DNA from: CBDCYS01 sp965224215
GTDB taxonomy: Bacteria > Acidobacteriota > Terriglobia > Bryobacterales > UBA6623
Assembly: GCA_965224215.1 (NCBI GenBank)
Contig: CBDCYS010000067.1
Span: 103,353-167,352 of the forward strand
DNA: 64,000 nucleotides
Direction: 5' to 3'
Below are positions 8,691 to 17,007 of the stretch, piece by piece. Each line of letters opens with the position of its first letter. The stretch's first letter is position 1. Below the pieces are notes generated by a model. It saw nothing but the letters and a program-made list of their open reading frames with translations, was not told the DNA's origin and searched no databases. Made by a program: the position numbers and the translations under genes.

Positions 8691-10490
8691 CCTGAATTAT
8701 GCACAGATTCGGCGTAGCCATCGTCGATGGAGTTGTGGCGATAGCGGCACCCGTGTCAACTCAGTGATTTCGCAAGTCGTCTTTTCTGCTGTTTCCCTCC
8801 CCGTTTGAGCCGCCTCCTGATCCCGGCAGGGCAAAAGCGGGCTGGCAAGCGGCGTGTTCCCAGTACCTTGCGGCGAGTGCATGAAATTTTATGCATGGAG
8901 TGCCCCTCAGCTCAGCGCACCCTCCACCACCGGCGCCAAGCTCGATCCCGGCGGCCCCATCGCCCGCAGCCGTCGCATCAGCCGTTCAAACAGGCCCTTT
9001 TCCTGATAATGATCGCTGTAGCTGACACCCGTTCTGCCGGCGTGCCGCCAGATCTTGGCCGCCACGAACAGAAAACGCAGCCGCGCCGTCGCCAGTGTGG
9101 TGTGCCGCAGCGTCTCCACGCTGGCCTGGGCTTCGCGGTTGAACAGCAGCAGCCAGCAGTTGAGATTGTAGGCCAGCATGGCCAACTGAAAGTGATTGCG
9201 GTTCATGTCAAAGCGGCGCGAGGGATGGGCCGCCAGCCCGGCGTCGTTGTTGGCCTCCTTGATCAGGTTCTCGGCTCCGGCGCGCTGATTGTAAAACCAC
9301 ACCACCGCCGCGATCGGCTCGGCCAGATTGGTGACAAACACGCGGTAGGTGTAAGCGCTGGTGGCGAACAACTGGTATTGCTCGGCCGCGCCGGCCTTGG
9401 GCTCGTTTTCGTAACGCAGCGCCAGGAAACGGCAGGCCCGCGCCCAGCCTTGCGGTTGGTAGAGGAATTCGCATTCCGCGTCCGCGTCGGAGCGGGGGGA
9501 GGGTTTCCATTCTGCTTGCTGCAAGCGCTCGACCAGGCGCCGCGTTTTGCGCGCCACGATGACGAACTGACAAACCGCCTTTTCATAGGCCTCCACCGCC
9601 TCCCAGCAATAAAAGCCGGAATCGGCCCGCGCCAGGATTTTCTTCACGCCGCCCGGCAAAGTCCGGAAAGCGCTTTCGAGGTGGGCGGCGATCTGTCGGC
9701 CCGTGGGCCGGTCGCCGTTGCGCAACCCGCCCATCAGGTATTCGCGCGTCTCGGCCAGGAAGGTCAGTATCGGCTGGTAGCTGCGCTTGCCCTTGTTCTT
9801 GGGGTTGTAGCTCTTGCGCCCGCCCATCTGGCGGCCGTAGAGGGTATGCACGGTGGTGTCGGTGTCCAGCGTCACCGTCTCCAACTTCACGTGGGCCGCG
9901 GCCCAGACTCGTTCCCGCAGCTGGCGCTGAATGGAAAGGATCTGCTTCGCCACGTTGAGGTGCAGCGAGGCCAGAAAGCGCCACAGCGTGGACTGCGGCG
10001 GCAGACGCGTCACTTGCAAGATGCCGGTCAGGATGGGGTCGCGAGCGATGAAGCGGAGTTGGTTGAGCCGCGCAAAGCCGACATAGAGGCCGAGCACGAG
10101 GGCCAGCACGAACTGGTAGGGGCTCATGGCTCGGGTGATCCGTTTGGTCGTGAGGGTTTCTTCCAGCAGCGCTTGGAAGCCGAGTTTTTCGAGCAGGGTG
10201 GCGACGGGCAGCAAGCCGCCGTAGGGAGTCAGATTCTTGCCACGGAAGTGATAGGGCGTGGCAGCCCCGATTTTATTGGGCCGCGGGGCCCTCGCGCCGG
10301 GGCCTTGTTTGACGGGCCTTCGGGAGCTATGCTGTTTTCGTTTGGTAACCATTTGGGTGACCTCCTTGGGGTTGACTGGCGAAGCTGAAATCTTTGCCAG
10401 CCTACCTTTTTACCCCATGTTTTCGGGGGTCCCCAAATGGTTCCTGGCGGCTCAGCCCTCACCAGGTGCACCGGCAGTGCATAATTCAGG
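8691..10490 (-). mobile_element. IS1380-family insertion sequence, copy 1 (1800 bp)
   Basis: The element is bounded by CCTGAATTATGCAC inverted repeats and carries one transposase on the minus strand. It is nearly identical over all 1800 bases to the copy at 19399-21198, with about ten substitutions seen by eye. It interrupts the cytochrome gene. I could not define a clean target duplication: the flanks read AACA on the left and TTGC on the right, with a possible degenerate NCAC pair. Confidence 0.93.
8907..10352 (-). CDS. IS1380-family transposase, copy 1
   Basis: The 481-residue protein is a DDE transposase of the IS1380 type. Catalytic acidic residues are visible in VTLDTDTTVHTLYG (first Asp), ILARADSGFYCW (second Asp) and FYNQRAGAENLIKEAN (Glu). 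The N-terminus is basic (MVTKRKQHSSRRPVK), as expected for DNA binding. The start ATG at 10352 has a good ribosome-binding site (AAGGAGGT on the coding strand) a few bases upstream. It differs from copy 2 at only a handful of residues. A long open frame on the opposite strand is a GC-rich shadow, not a gene. Confidence 0.94.
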   Translation of the reverse strand: MVTKRKQHSSRRPVKQGPGARAPRPNKIGAATPYHFRGKNLTPYGGLLPVATLLEKLGFQALLEETLTTKRITRAMSPYQFVLALVLGLYVGFARLNQLRFIARDPILTGILQVTRLPPQSTLWRFLASLHLNVAKQILSIQRQLRERVWAAAHVKLETVTLDTDTTVHTLYGRQMGGRKSYNPKNKGKRSYQPILTFLAETREYLMGGLRNGDRPTGRQIAAHLESAFRTLPGGVKKILARADSGFYCWEAVEAYEKAVCQFVIVARKTRRLVERLQQAEWKPSPRSDADAECEFLYQPQGWARACRFLALRYENEPKAGAAEQYQLFATSAYTYRVFVTNLAEPIAAVVWFYNQRAGAENLIKEANNDAGLAAHPSRRFDMNRNHFQLAMLAYNLNCWLLLFNREAQASVETLRHTTLATARLRFLFVAAKIWRHAGRTGVSYSDHYQEKGLFERLMRRLRAMGPPGSSLAPVVEGALS

Positions 10491-11048
10491 TTGCACGAGC
10501 ATGGCCGGATGGAAAGACACTCTCTCCACCTCAGACCTCGCCGCAGTGATCGACTACGTTTGGGGCCTGCAGAGATCAGCCGCATCAACGCGTGAAGCGT
10601 TAGACCCCGATCGACCCTGGCTCAAGCACGCGGGCAGGGCGCTCTTCTTCGACGCGAATCGCATAACGCCCTGCGGCTCCTGCCATGACTTCGACGGGCT
10701 CGGCTTGGCCGTGGCCCCACCGTTCAAGGCTGTACCGCCGGCGAGCGCTTCCAAGCTCCGCACGCTGAAGTCCGACAGTGTGAATGCGGCCATTGGCAGA
10801 CTAGACCAAGACTAGACCGCACCCTTGCGGGCGCGACTCTGTCCAGGATCCTCGCTCGAAGCTGACCACCTGAGCCTGAGACGCGGTGGGTTTGAACCTG
10901 CGATTGAAACTAAACTAGGGACGGAGACTGCGCTATTCCGCGAATCCGCCCACATTGGTCGTCTACTGATAACGAGCCGTTCGCGAAGTGTTCTCCGCGA
11001 GGCTTTCTGTCCGTCACTTTTGGCCTGGCGCTATTCAGCCTGCAGCAC

Positions 11049-12777
11049 ATGCCCGAGCAGACGGGCGCGCATTCAGATCATCGAGGGCCTGTCCTCCCGA
11101 CATTCAGTGACGTCACCAAGAGCTCGGGTATTAGCTTTCAGCACCAAGCTTCGAAGACGTCACGAAAGTATCTGATCGAGACAATGGGCGCGGGAGTGGC
11201 CGTACTGGACTACGACCAGGACGGCTGGATGGACCTCTGTTTCGTCAACGGCGCCGACCTCAACGACCCCATGAAGCCGGGCGACGCACCCCGCAAGTCC
11301 GACAAGCGTTTCTGGAACCGCCTGTATCGCAACGACGGCCAGGGAGGATTCACCGACACGACGAAAGAGGCCGGGGTCGCCAGTCACTCTTACGGCATGG
11401 GAGCCGCCGTCGGCGATTACAACAATGACGGATATCCCGATCGCTACGTGACGAACTTCGGGGCGAACATCCTCTACCGGAACGAGGGGGACGGCACCTT
11501 CACCGACGTTACTAAGCAAGCCGGGGTCAGCGGCGGGGGATGGTCAACCGGGGCAGTTTTCTTCGACTACGACAGGGACGGCCAGCTCGATCTCTTTGTG
11601 GCCAGGTACCTCGATTGGAGTTTCGAAAACAGCATTCTCTGCGGTGATCCGGAAGCTGGGAAGCGGGTTTACTGTCATCCCCGGCGGTTCAAGCCCCTGT
11701 CGCACCTGCTCTATCGAAACAACGGAGATGGCAGCTTTGCCGATGTTTCCGAGGAGTCCGGCATCGCACGCTTCAAGGGAAAGGGTCTCGGCGTGGCCAT
11801 CAGTGATTTTGATCGCGATGGCTGGGTTGACTTGTTTGTAGCGAATGACGAGGTCGCCCAGCAACTGTTGCGCAACCGGGGCGACGGCACGTTCGAGGAT
11901 GTGGCCGTGAGCAAAGGCGTCGCCTACGACGACGACGGGCGTGCTTTCGCCGGCATGGGCGCCGACTTCAGCGACTACACCAATGACGGCTGGCCCGATC
12001 TGTTTGCCAATGCGCTAGCGCGCCAAACCTACGCCATCTACCGAAACCGCCTAGGCGAATTCGACTACGTGAGCGGGCCGAGCGGGCTCGGCGACGGAAA
12101 TGTACTCGGGGTGGGGTACGGAGTTTTTCGACTACGACAATGATGGCTGGAAGGACCTGTTCGTTGCACAAGGGCATGTCATGGACAACATCGAACTCTC
12201 CGACCCTGATTTGCGCTATCTCGAACCGCTGCTGATGCTGCGAAACGTGTTCGGGAAGTTCTTCGATGTTTCAGCGATGAGCGGCCCGGCGTTTTCCATT
12301 CCTCGTGCTGGCCGTGGAGCCGTAGCCGCGGACCTCGACAACGACGGATTCGTTGACATTGTGGTTAGTGCGAATGGTCAGCCGGCGGCGGTTCTGCGCA
12401 ACCAAGGTAGAAACAACCAAGGTGGCGGCAGCAAAGTTGAAGACAACCAAGTCGGTGACAAGCAGGGCGGGACCAGCCAGGGTGGAGCCAGCAATCACTG
12501 GCTGACAGTCGATGTGATTGGAACCCTCAGCAATCGCGATGGCATTGGCACGCGAATCCGCCTTGTCTCGGAATCCGGGCAAGAGCAATTCAGCTTCGTG
12601 AGGCGTGGCGGCAGCTACCTCTCTGCCGGGGACAAGCGTGTCCACTTCGGTCTTGGATCTGACGAGGTTGCCTCAGAAGTCGAGCTAAGGTGGCCCAGCG
12701 GTGCTGTCCAAACACTGGGGAACGTTAGGGCTGACCAAGTCCTCACCATCAAGGAACCGTCGGTACCCGAGCGGTGA
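11049..12777 (+). pseudogene. FG-GAP/VCBS repeat protein with ASPIC/UnbV domain, frameshifted
   Basis: Frame one (11049 to about 12095) has repeated VCBS/FG-GAP units such as VLDYDQDGWMDLCFVNG, VGDYNNDGYPDRYVTN and FFDYDRDGQLDLFVARY, which are calcium-binding-like propeller loops. Around 12080-12100 the homology jumps to the next frame, which continues YSGWGTEFFDYDNDGWKDLFVAQG and ends with an ASPIC/UnbV module (HWLTVDVIGTLSNRDGIG, then EVELRWPSGAVQTL) at 12777. A one-base indel therefore splits the gene, unless it is a sequence error. The module contains an extra low-complexity run rich in NQGG/KQGG at about 12405-12505. No clear signal peptide follows the ATG at 11049. A hydrophobic segment encoded just upstream lacks a normal start codon, so the 5' end may also be damaged. 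Confidence 0.82.
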
Positions 12778-12857
12778 TCGCAATCAAGAACTGACAGCAC
12801 GCAGGACTGCGGCGCCCCGAACCTGCGAGCCAAATCCGTCCACCAAAACGCGCAACC

Positions 12858-13976
12858 TCACCCCACGCGATAGGGCGCGATCGCCTCCTCGTCCAATTCA
12901 ACACCCAGTCCGGGCGCATCCGGAATGTCCAAGAATCCATCTCGGGCGACGATCTTCTGTTTCGTCACAAAGTCACGGAGTGTCGTCTCCTCTTCCACGA
13001 CAAACTCGAGGATGAATGAGTTGGGGATCGAGTTCAAAAAGTGAAGTGCCGCCGCGACGTTGACGTAGGTCGTGAAGCCATGATTGACCACCGGCAGGCC
13101 CCGGTCGACTGCCAGGCTGGCCACCTTCATCGCCTCGGTAAAGCCGCCGACCCGCGTCATGTCAACTTGCACGATGTCGATTTTGCCGCGATCCATTAGG
13201 TCTATGAAAGACAGGCGGTTGCTTTCTTGTTCGCCGGCCGCAATCCGGATATGCGTTGCTTCCGCCAGTTTGCGGTAGCCTGTGTAGTCGTCCCCCTGCA
13301 ACGGTTCTTCCAGCCAAAAAATGTTGTAATCGGCGAACGACCGGGCCCGCTGGATAGCTGTTTTGGCGTCCCACACCAGTCCGGCATCAATCATGAGGTC
13401 GATGTCGTCGCCCAATCCCTGGCGAGCCTCGCGAACCAGAGCGATGTCCGTCTTTTCGTCCTGGCCCATTGGGTCCCATCCGAACTTGACGGCACTAAAC
13501 CCGCGATCGCGAAAGCGTCGGGCGCGCTCACCGGTTGCCTCTGGTGTCGCTCCAAACAAAGAACTTGCGTAAGGGCGAATCTTCTTATGGAAACCGCCGC
13601 CCAGTAGCTTCCAGATCGGTTGCCCCAGTGCCTTGCCCTTGATGTCCCAGAGCGCGATGTCGATGCCGCTCATCGCGTGCAGACCGACGCCGCGGCGTCC
13701 GCCGTAGCTATTCTGACGGTACATTTTGTACCACAGATATTCGGTTTCAAACGGATCTTCCCCGATCATCAGTTCGCGCAATCCGCAGGTGACGTTGTGA
13801 GAGTAGGGGCCCTCGATGGCGCCCTTCACAGCCAGCGGAGCGGAGTCGACTTCTCCGATGCCGGTGATACCCGCGTCAGTTGAGACCTTGACGATCAAGG
13901 CATCTTGGCCGCTGTCGCACTGTTCCTTTACGTCGGGCAGGCGCAAGTAAATCGCTTCCACATCAGTAATTTTCAT
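12858..13976 (-). CDS. Mandelate racemase/muconate lactonizing enzyme family protein (probable sugar-acid dehydratase)
   Basis: This 372-residue enolase-superfamily enzyme has the N-terminal capping domain and the barrel motifs. SAVKFGWDP supplies a strand-2 Lys. The metal ligands appear in LMIDAGLVWD, FWLEEPLQGDDY and IAAGEQES. IVQVDMTRVGG and VVNHGFTTYV provide the Asp-His pair typical of the mandelate racemase subgroup. Members dehydrate or racemise acid sugars by abstracting the proton next to a carboxylate. The sequence does not fix the substrate. A second, more distant paralogue is at 61781-62866. The gene starts at ATG 13976 with AAAGGACG about ten bases upstream. Confidence 0.92.
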   Translation of the reverse strand: MKITDVEAIYLRLPDVKEQCDSGQDALIVKVSTDAGITGIGEVDSAPLAVKGAIEGPYSHNVTCGLRELMIGEDPFETEYLWYKMYRQNSYGGRRGVGLHAMSGIDIALWDIKGKALGQPIWKLLGGGFHKKIRPYASSLFGATPEATGERARRFRDRGFSAVKFGWDPMGQDEKTDIALVREARQGLGDDIDLMIDAGLVWDAKTAIQRARSFADYNIFWLEEPLQGDDYTGYRKLAEATHIRIAAGEQESNRLSFIDLMDRGKIDIVQVDMTRVGGFTEAMKVASLAVDRGLPVVNHGFTTYVNVAAALHFLNSIPNSFILEFVVEEETTLRDFVTKQKIVARDGFLDIPDAPGLGVELDEEAIAPYRVG

Positions 13977-14168
13977 GGGTTTGTTGTCGTCCTTTTCGGG
14001 AATGGGCGCAATTTACCGACTGTTGTCCGCTGCCCTTTTACGTTAATCCCGTGGCGCTTGATCTGCCTGAGAAGTAGGCTCTTGGGCGCACAGGAACGAA
14101 GTTTCAATATGTTACACGATCAGTTCGATTCGCGCTAAGATTAGTCCGTTGCCGTGAGAACGAACGAC

Positions 14169-16955
14169 ATGATCGGCCGCACCATTTCCCACTACGAGAT
14201 CTTGGAGAAGATCGGCCAAGGTGGGATGGGAGTGGTGTATAAGGCCAAAGACACGAGACTTGACCGCACGGTGGCGTTGAAGTTCCTGGCCTGGCACGCC
14301 CCGAACGACGAAGAAGCGGAAAAGCGTTTTTTGCGCGAAGCGAAAGCAGCGGCCGCGCTCGATCATCCCAATATATGCACGGTTTATGAAGTAGACCAAG
14401 TCGATGGTAAGTGGTTCATCGCGATGGCTTACCTGGAAGGTTTGACGCTCGACCAACAGATTGCGCAAGCCCCGCTCGCTTTTGAGGAAGCTTTTGATGT
14501 CGCCATACAGGTGGCCAGGGGCCTTCTCGAAGCCCACGAAAAGGGCGTTCATCACAGGGATATCAAGCCTTCCAATCTGCTGTTGATGCAGAAGAGAGCT
14601 CACGAGCGCCTGGTCAAGATCATGGACTTTGGCCTAGCGCAATTCGCCGGTCAGTCACAGTTGACTCGGGAAGGAACCTTGATGGGAACGGCCGGCTACA
14701 TGTCGCCGGAGCAGGCGCAAGGTGAACGCGCGGATCATCGTTCCGACATCTGGTCTCTCGGTGTCGTCATCTACGAGATGATCACCGGGCAGCGGCCGTT
14801 TAAAGGGGATCACGACCAGGTTGTCGTTTGCTCGATTCTCAACGAGGACCCAGATCCGCTCACGGCACTTCGTTCGGGTGTGCCCATTGAGCTCGAACAA
14901 GTCATGGCGAAAGCCTTGGCAAAGGATGCAGACGATCGCTATCAGCACGTAGACGAGTTGCTCATCGACTTACGAGCGATCGGCAGATTGGTGGGGGTGC
15001 CCGGCACCGAGACGAAGCACAGGACCCGCAAGTATACGACTCAGTATCAGTTGCCGACAAAGCGCAAGCGACAAATGTCCCGCAGAATTCTCGTTGGGGT
15101 GGCTGCGGTCGCTGTCCTGATTGCCGCCAGCGTCGGAGCTACTTTGTGGATCACTCGGTCGTCCGGCCCAGCTGTAGCGCCGGTTCTGACTCGGCTGACG
15201 TCTGATTCGGGCCTAACATTCCAACCTACTATCTCACCGGACGGGAAATTACTGGCCTACGCCTCGGATCGAGGTGAGGACGGCAACCTCGATATTTGGC
15301 TGGAGCAGATCGGCGGCGGTCAACCGATACAACTGACTCGCCACGAAGGCGACGACTCAGAGCCCGCATTCTCTCCCGACGGCACAAAAGTGGCCTTTCG
15401 GTCTGAGCGCGGCGACAGCGGCATTTACCTAGTCCCCGCTCTCGGAGGCGAGCCGCGTCTCATCGCGAAGCAAGGCCACCGGCCCCGATTCTCCCCCGAT
15501 GGCAACTGGCTTGCCTACTGGGCCGGGCCGATCGGCAACGCCTTGAACTCGGGATCGACGAATACTCACATTGTGCCGTCGATGGGTGGAGAGCCGATAC
15601 AGGTGGATCTTGCGTTTTCGGCGACTCGTCACCCGATTTGGTCCCCGGACGGCAAGCATTTGTTGCTGCTGGGGCGTCTTGCGAGCGGCGAACCTAATGA
15701 TGCTCTGGACTGGTGGCTTGTACCGGTCGACGGCGGGACCTCGATCAAGACGGGTGCGCTGGAGGTGCTAGAGAGGCAGGGGTTGTCTCCGCCCCCCGGA
15801 GAGCTCAGGATCGTCCCGGCTTCTTGGCCCGCAGCCAGCCAAAGCGTAGCTTTCGCCGCGAGGTTAGGGGACACGACAAACCTTTGGGAGTTGAAACTGT
15901 CGCGGCAGACCCGAAAAGTGACTGGACCGGCCGCCCGGCTCACTTTCGGCACCGGAGTCGAAGTACAGGCTTCCCTCGCGAGCGGTCCCGACGGAGGATT
16001 CCGCATGGTGTATTCCGATCTGAGACCTAACGTCGATGTATGGACCGTGCCGGTCGATGCGAATCAGGGAGCGGTCACCGGCCCTATGCAACCGGTTACC
16101 GAAAACATCTCCTTCGACGGCTATCCCGCCATTTCAGCGGATGGCGAAAAACTGGCATTTATTTCCGCCCGGTCCGGAAATCGGGATGTCTGGACTCGCG
16201 ATCTTAAGACCGGCAAAGAGGTGTCCGCGACAGCCACTCCGTTTCAAGAGTTACAGCCCATCTTGAGTGCTGACGGGTCAAAGATTTTCTACTGGGTCAA
16301 CGAGGACCAGCAACGGCCCGTTTATCAGGCAAACTTTAGTGGAGGAGTGCCGACCAAGCTGTGCGACGGATGCGGGACCCCGACGGATGTATTCGAAGGC
16401 TACCTGCTCCTGGAACCTCTCGGAGGGCCGCCCGCCTTCGCCATCATTGAGTTGGCGACGAACCGAATCGCCAATCTGTTGGAATCGACGAAACCGAATC
16501 AGATTCCCTTCGCAGGCCGTTTTTCTCCAGATGGCCGTTGGATCGCTTTCCATGCGACTACGGAGAGGCCGGCTGAGGCCAGGCAGATCTTCGTGGCTCC
16601 TTTCCGCGGGTGGCCGGGCGAGTCAGCGCCGAGCCGCGCCGACTGGATTCCGATCACAGACGGCAAGGAGATGGACCGGCAAAGCTACTGGTCACCGGAC
16701 GGTAACCTGCTCTATTTCCTCTCAGACCGGGACGGCTTCCGCTGCATCTGGGCTCAGCCGTTGGATGCTGCTACGAAGCGGCCAAACGGCGAGGCAAAAT
16801 CCGTTCACCACTTTCATGGTGCGCGGCGGTCCCTGAGGGGCGTGGGCAGTCGGGCGTCAGCGATTCAAATGTCGGTAGCGCGTGACCAACTTGTCTTCGC
16901 GCTTGGTGAGCTAACCGGCAATATCTGGATGAAAGACGTCCAGCAACCGCTTTAG
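14169..16955 (+). CDS. Transmembrane serine/threonine protein kinase with PD40 (TolB-like) propeller
   Basis: The N-terminal 270 residues form a Hanks-type kinase: glycine loop GQGGMGVVYKA, catalytic Lys in VALKFL, HRDIKPSN, DFGLAQ and the SPEQAQGERADHRSDIWSLG segment. A basic linker leads to one membrane helix (about residues 308-330, ILVGVAAVAVLIAASVGATLW). The rest is an extracytoplasmic propeller with PD40 repeats such as TISPDGKLLAYASD, AFSPDGTKVAFRS and YWSPDGNLLYFLSD. This architecture is common in Acidobacteriota and suggests sensing outside and phosphorylation inside. I choose the ATG at 14169 (MIGRTISHYEIL); an in-frame GTG lies at 14154. It has no operon partner. Confidence 0.93.
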   Translation: MIGRTISHYEILEKIGQGGMGVVYKAKDTRLDRTVALKFLAWHAPNDEEAEKRFLREAKAAAALDHPNICTVYEVDQVDGKWFIAMAYLEGLTLDQQIAQAPLAFEEAFDVAIQVARGLLEAHEKGVHHRDIKPSNLLLMQKRAHERLVKIMDFGLAQFAGQSQLTREGTLMGTAGYMSPEQAQGERADHRSDIWSLGVVIYEMITGQRPFKGDHDQVVVCSILNEDPDPLTALRSGVPIELEQVMAKALAKDADDRYQHVDELLIDLRAIGRLVGVPGTETKHRTRKYTTQYQLPTKRKRQMSRRILVGVAAVAVLIAASVGATLWITRSSGPAVAPVLTRLTSDSGLTFQPTISPDGKLLAYASDRGEDGNLDIWLEQIGGGQPIQLTRHEGDDSEPAFSPDGTKVAFRSERGDSGIYLVPALGGEPRLIAKQGHRPRFSPDGNWLAYWAGPIGNALNSGSTNTHIVPSMGGEPIQVDLAFSATRHPIWSPDGKHLLLLGRLASGEPNDALDWWLVPVDGGTSIKTGALEVLERQGLSPPPGELRIVPASWPAASQSVAFAARLGDTTNLWELKLSRQTRKVTGPAARLTFGTGVEVQASLASGPDGGFRMVYSDLRPNVDVWTVPVDANQGAVTGPMQPVTENISFDGYPAISADGEKLAFISARSGNRDVWTRDLKTGKEVSATATPFQELQPILSADGSKIFYWVNEDQQRPVYQANFSGGVPTKLCDGCGTPTDVFEGYLLLEPLGGPPAFAIIELATNRIANLLESTKPNQIPFAGRFSPDGRWIAFHATTERPAEARQIFVAPFRGWPGESAPSRADWIPITDGKEMDRQSYWSPDGNLLYFLSDRDGFRCIWAQPLDAATKRPNGEAKSVHHFHGARRSLRGVGSRASAIQMSVARDQLVFALGELTGNIWMKDVQQPL

Positions 16956-17007
16956 GGCGCCGAGTCCGGGATGAGCGGCCCTGGGCCACGACTCGCCGTG
17001 GCTTTTA

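Larger units (their letters stand above)
8450..10815 (+). pseudogene. Secreted diheme c-type cytochrome, split by IS1380-family element
   Basis: The N-terminal piece (8450-8690) overlaps the quinoprotein stop by a few bases. It encodes a signal peptide ending at AQG and a first heme site NCANHYCHG, an unusual CX4CH spacing. The IS at 8691-10490 interrupts it after REGIPNT. The C-terminal piece (about 10491-10815) continues with STSMAGWKDTLSTSDLAAVIDYVW, the usual end of a cytochrome c domain, and then a second heme site PCGSCHDFDGLG, apparently a second partial domain ending at 10815. The position directly after the quinoprotein suggests it was its electron acceptor. Both genes are now broken. 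Confidence 0.83.

Noticed and set aside
8805..10388. 527-residue plus-strand frame, repeated at 19513-21096
   Set aside because: It is antisense to the IS1380 transposase in both copies and has a composition expected of a GC-rich shadow. The minus-strand protein has clear catalytic motifs.
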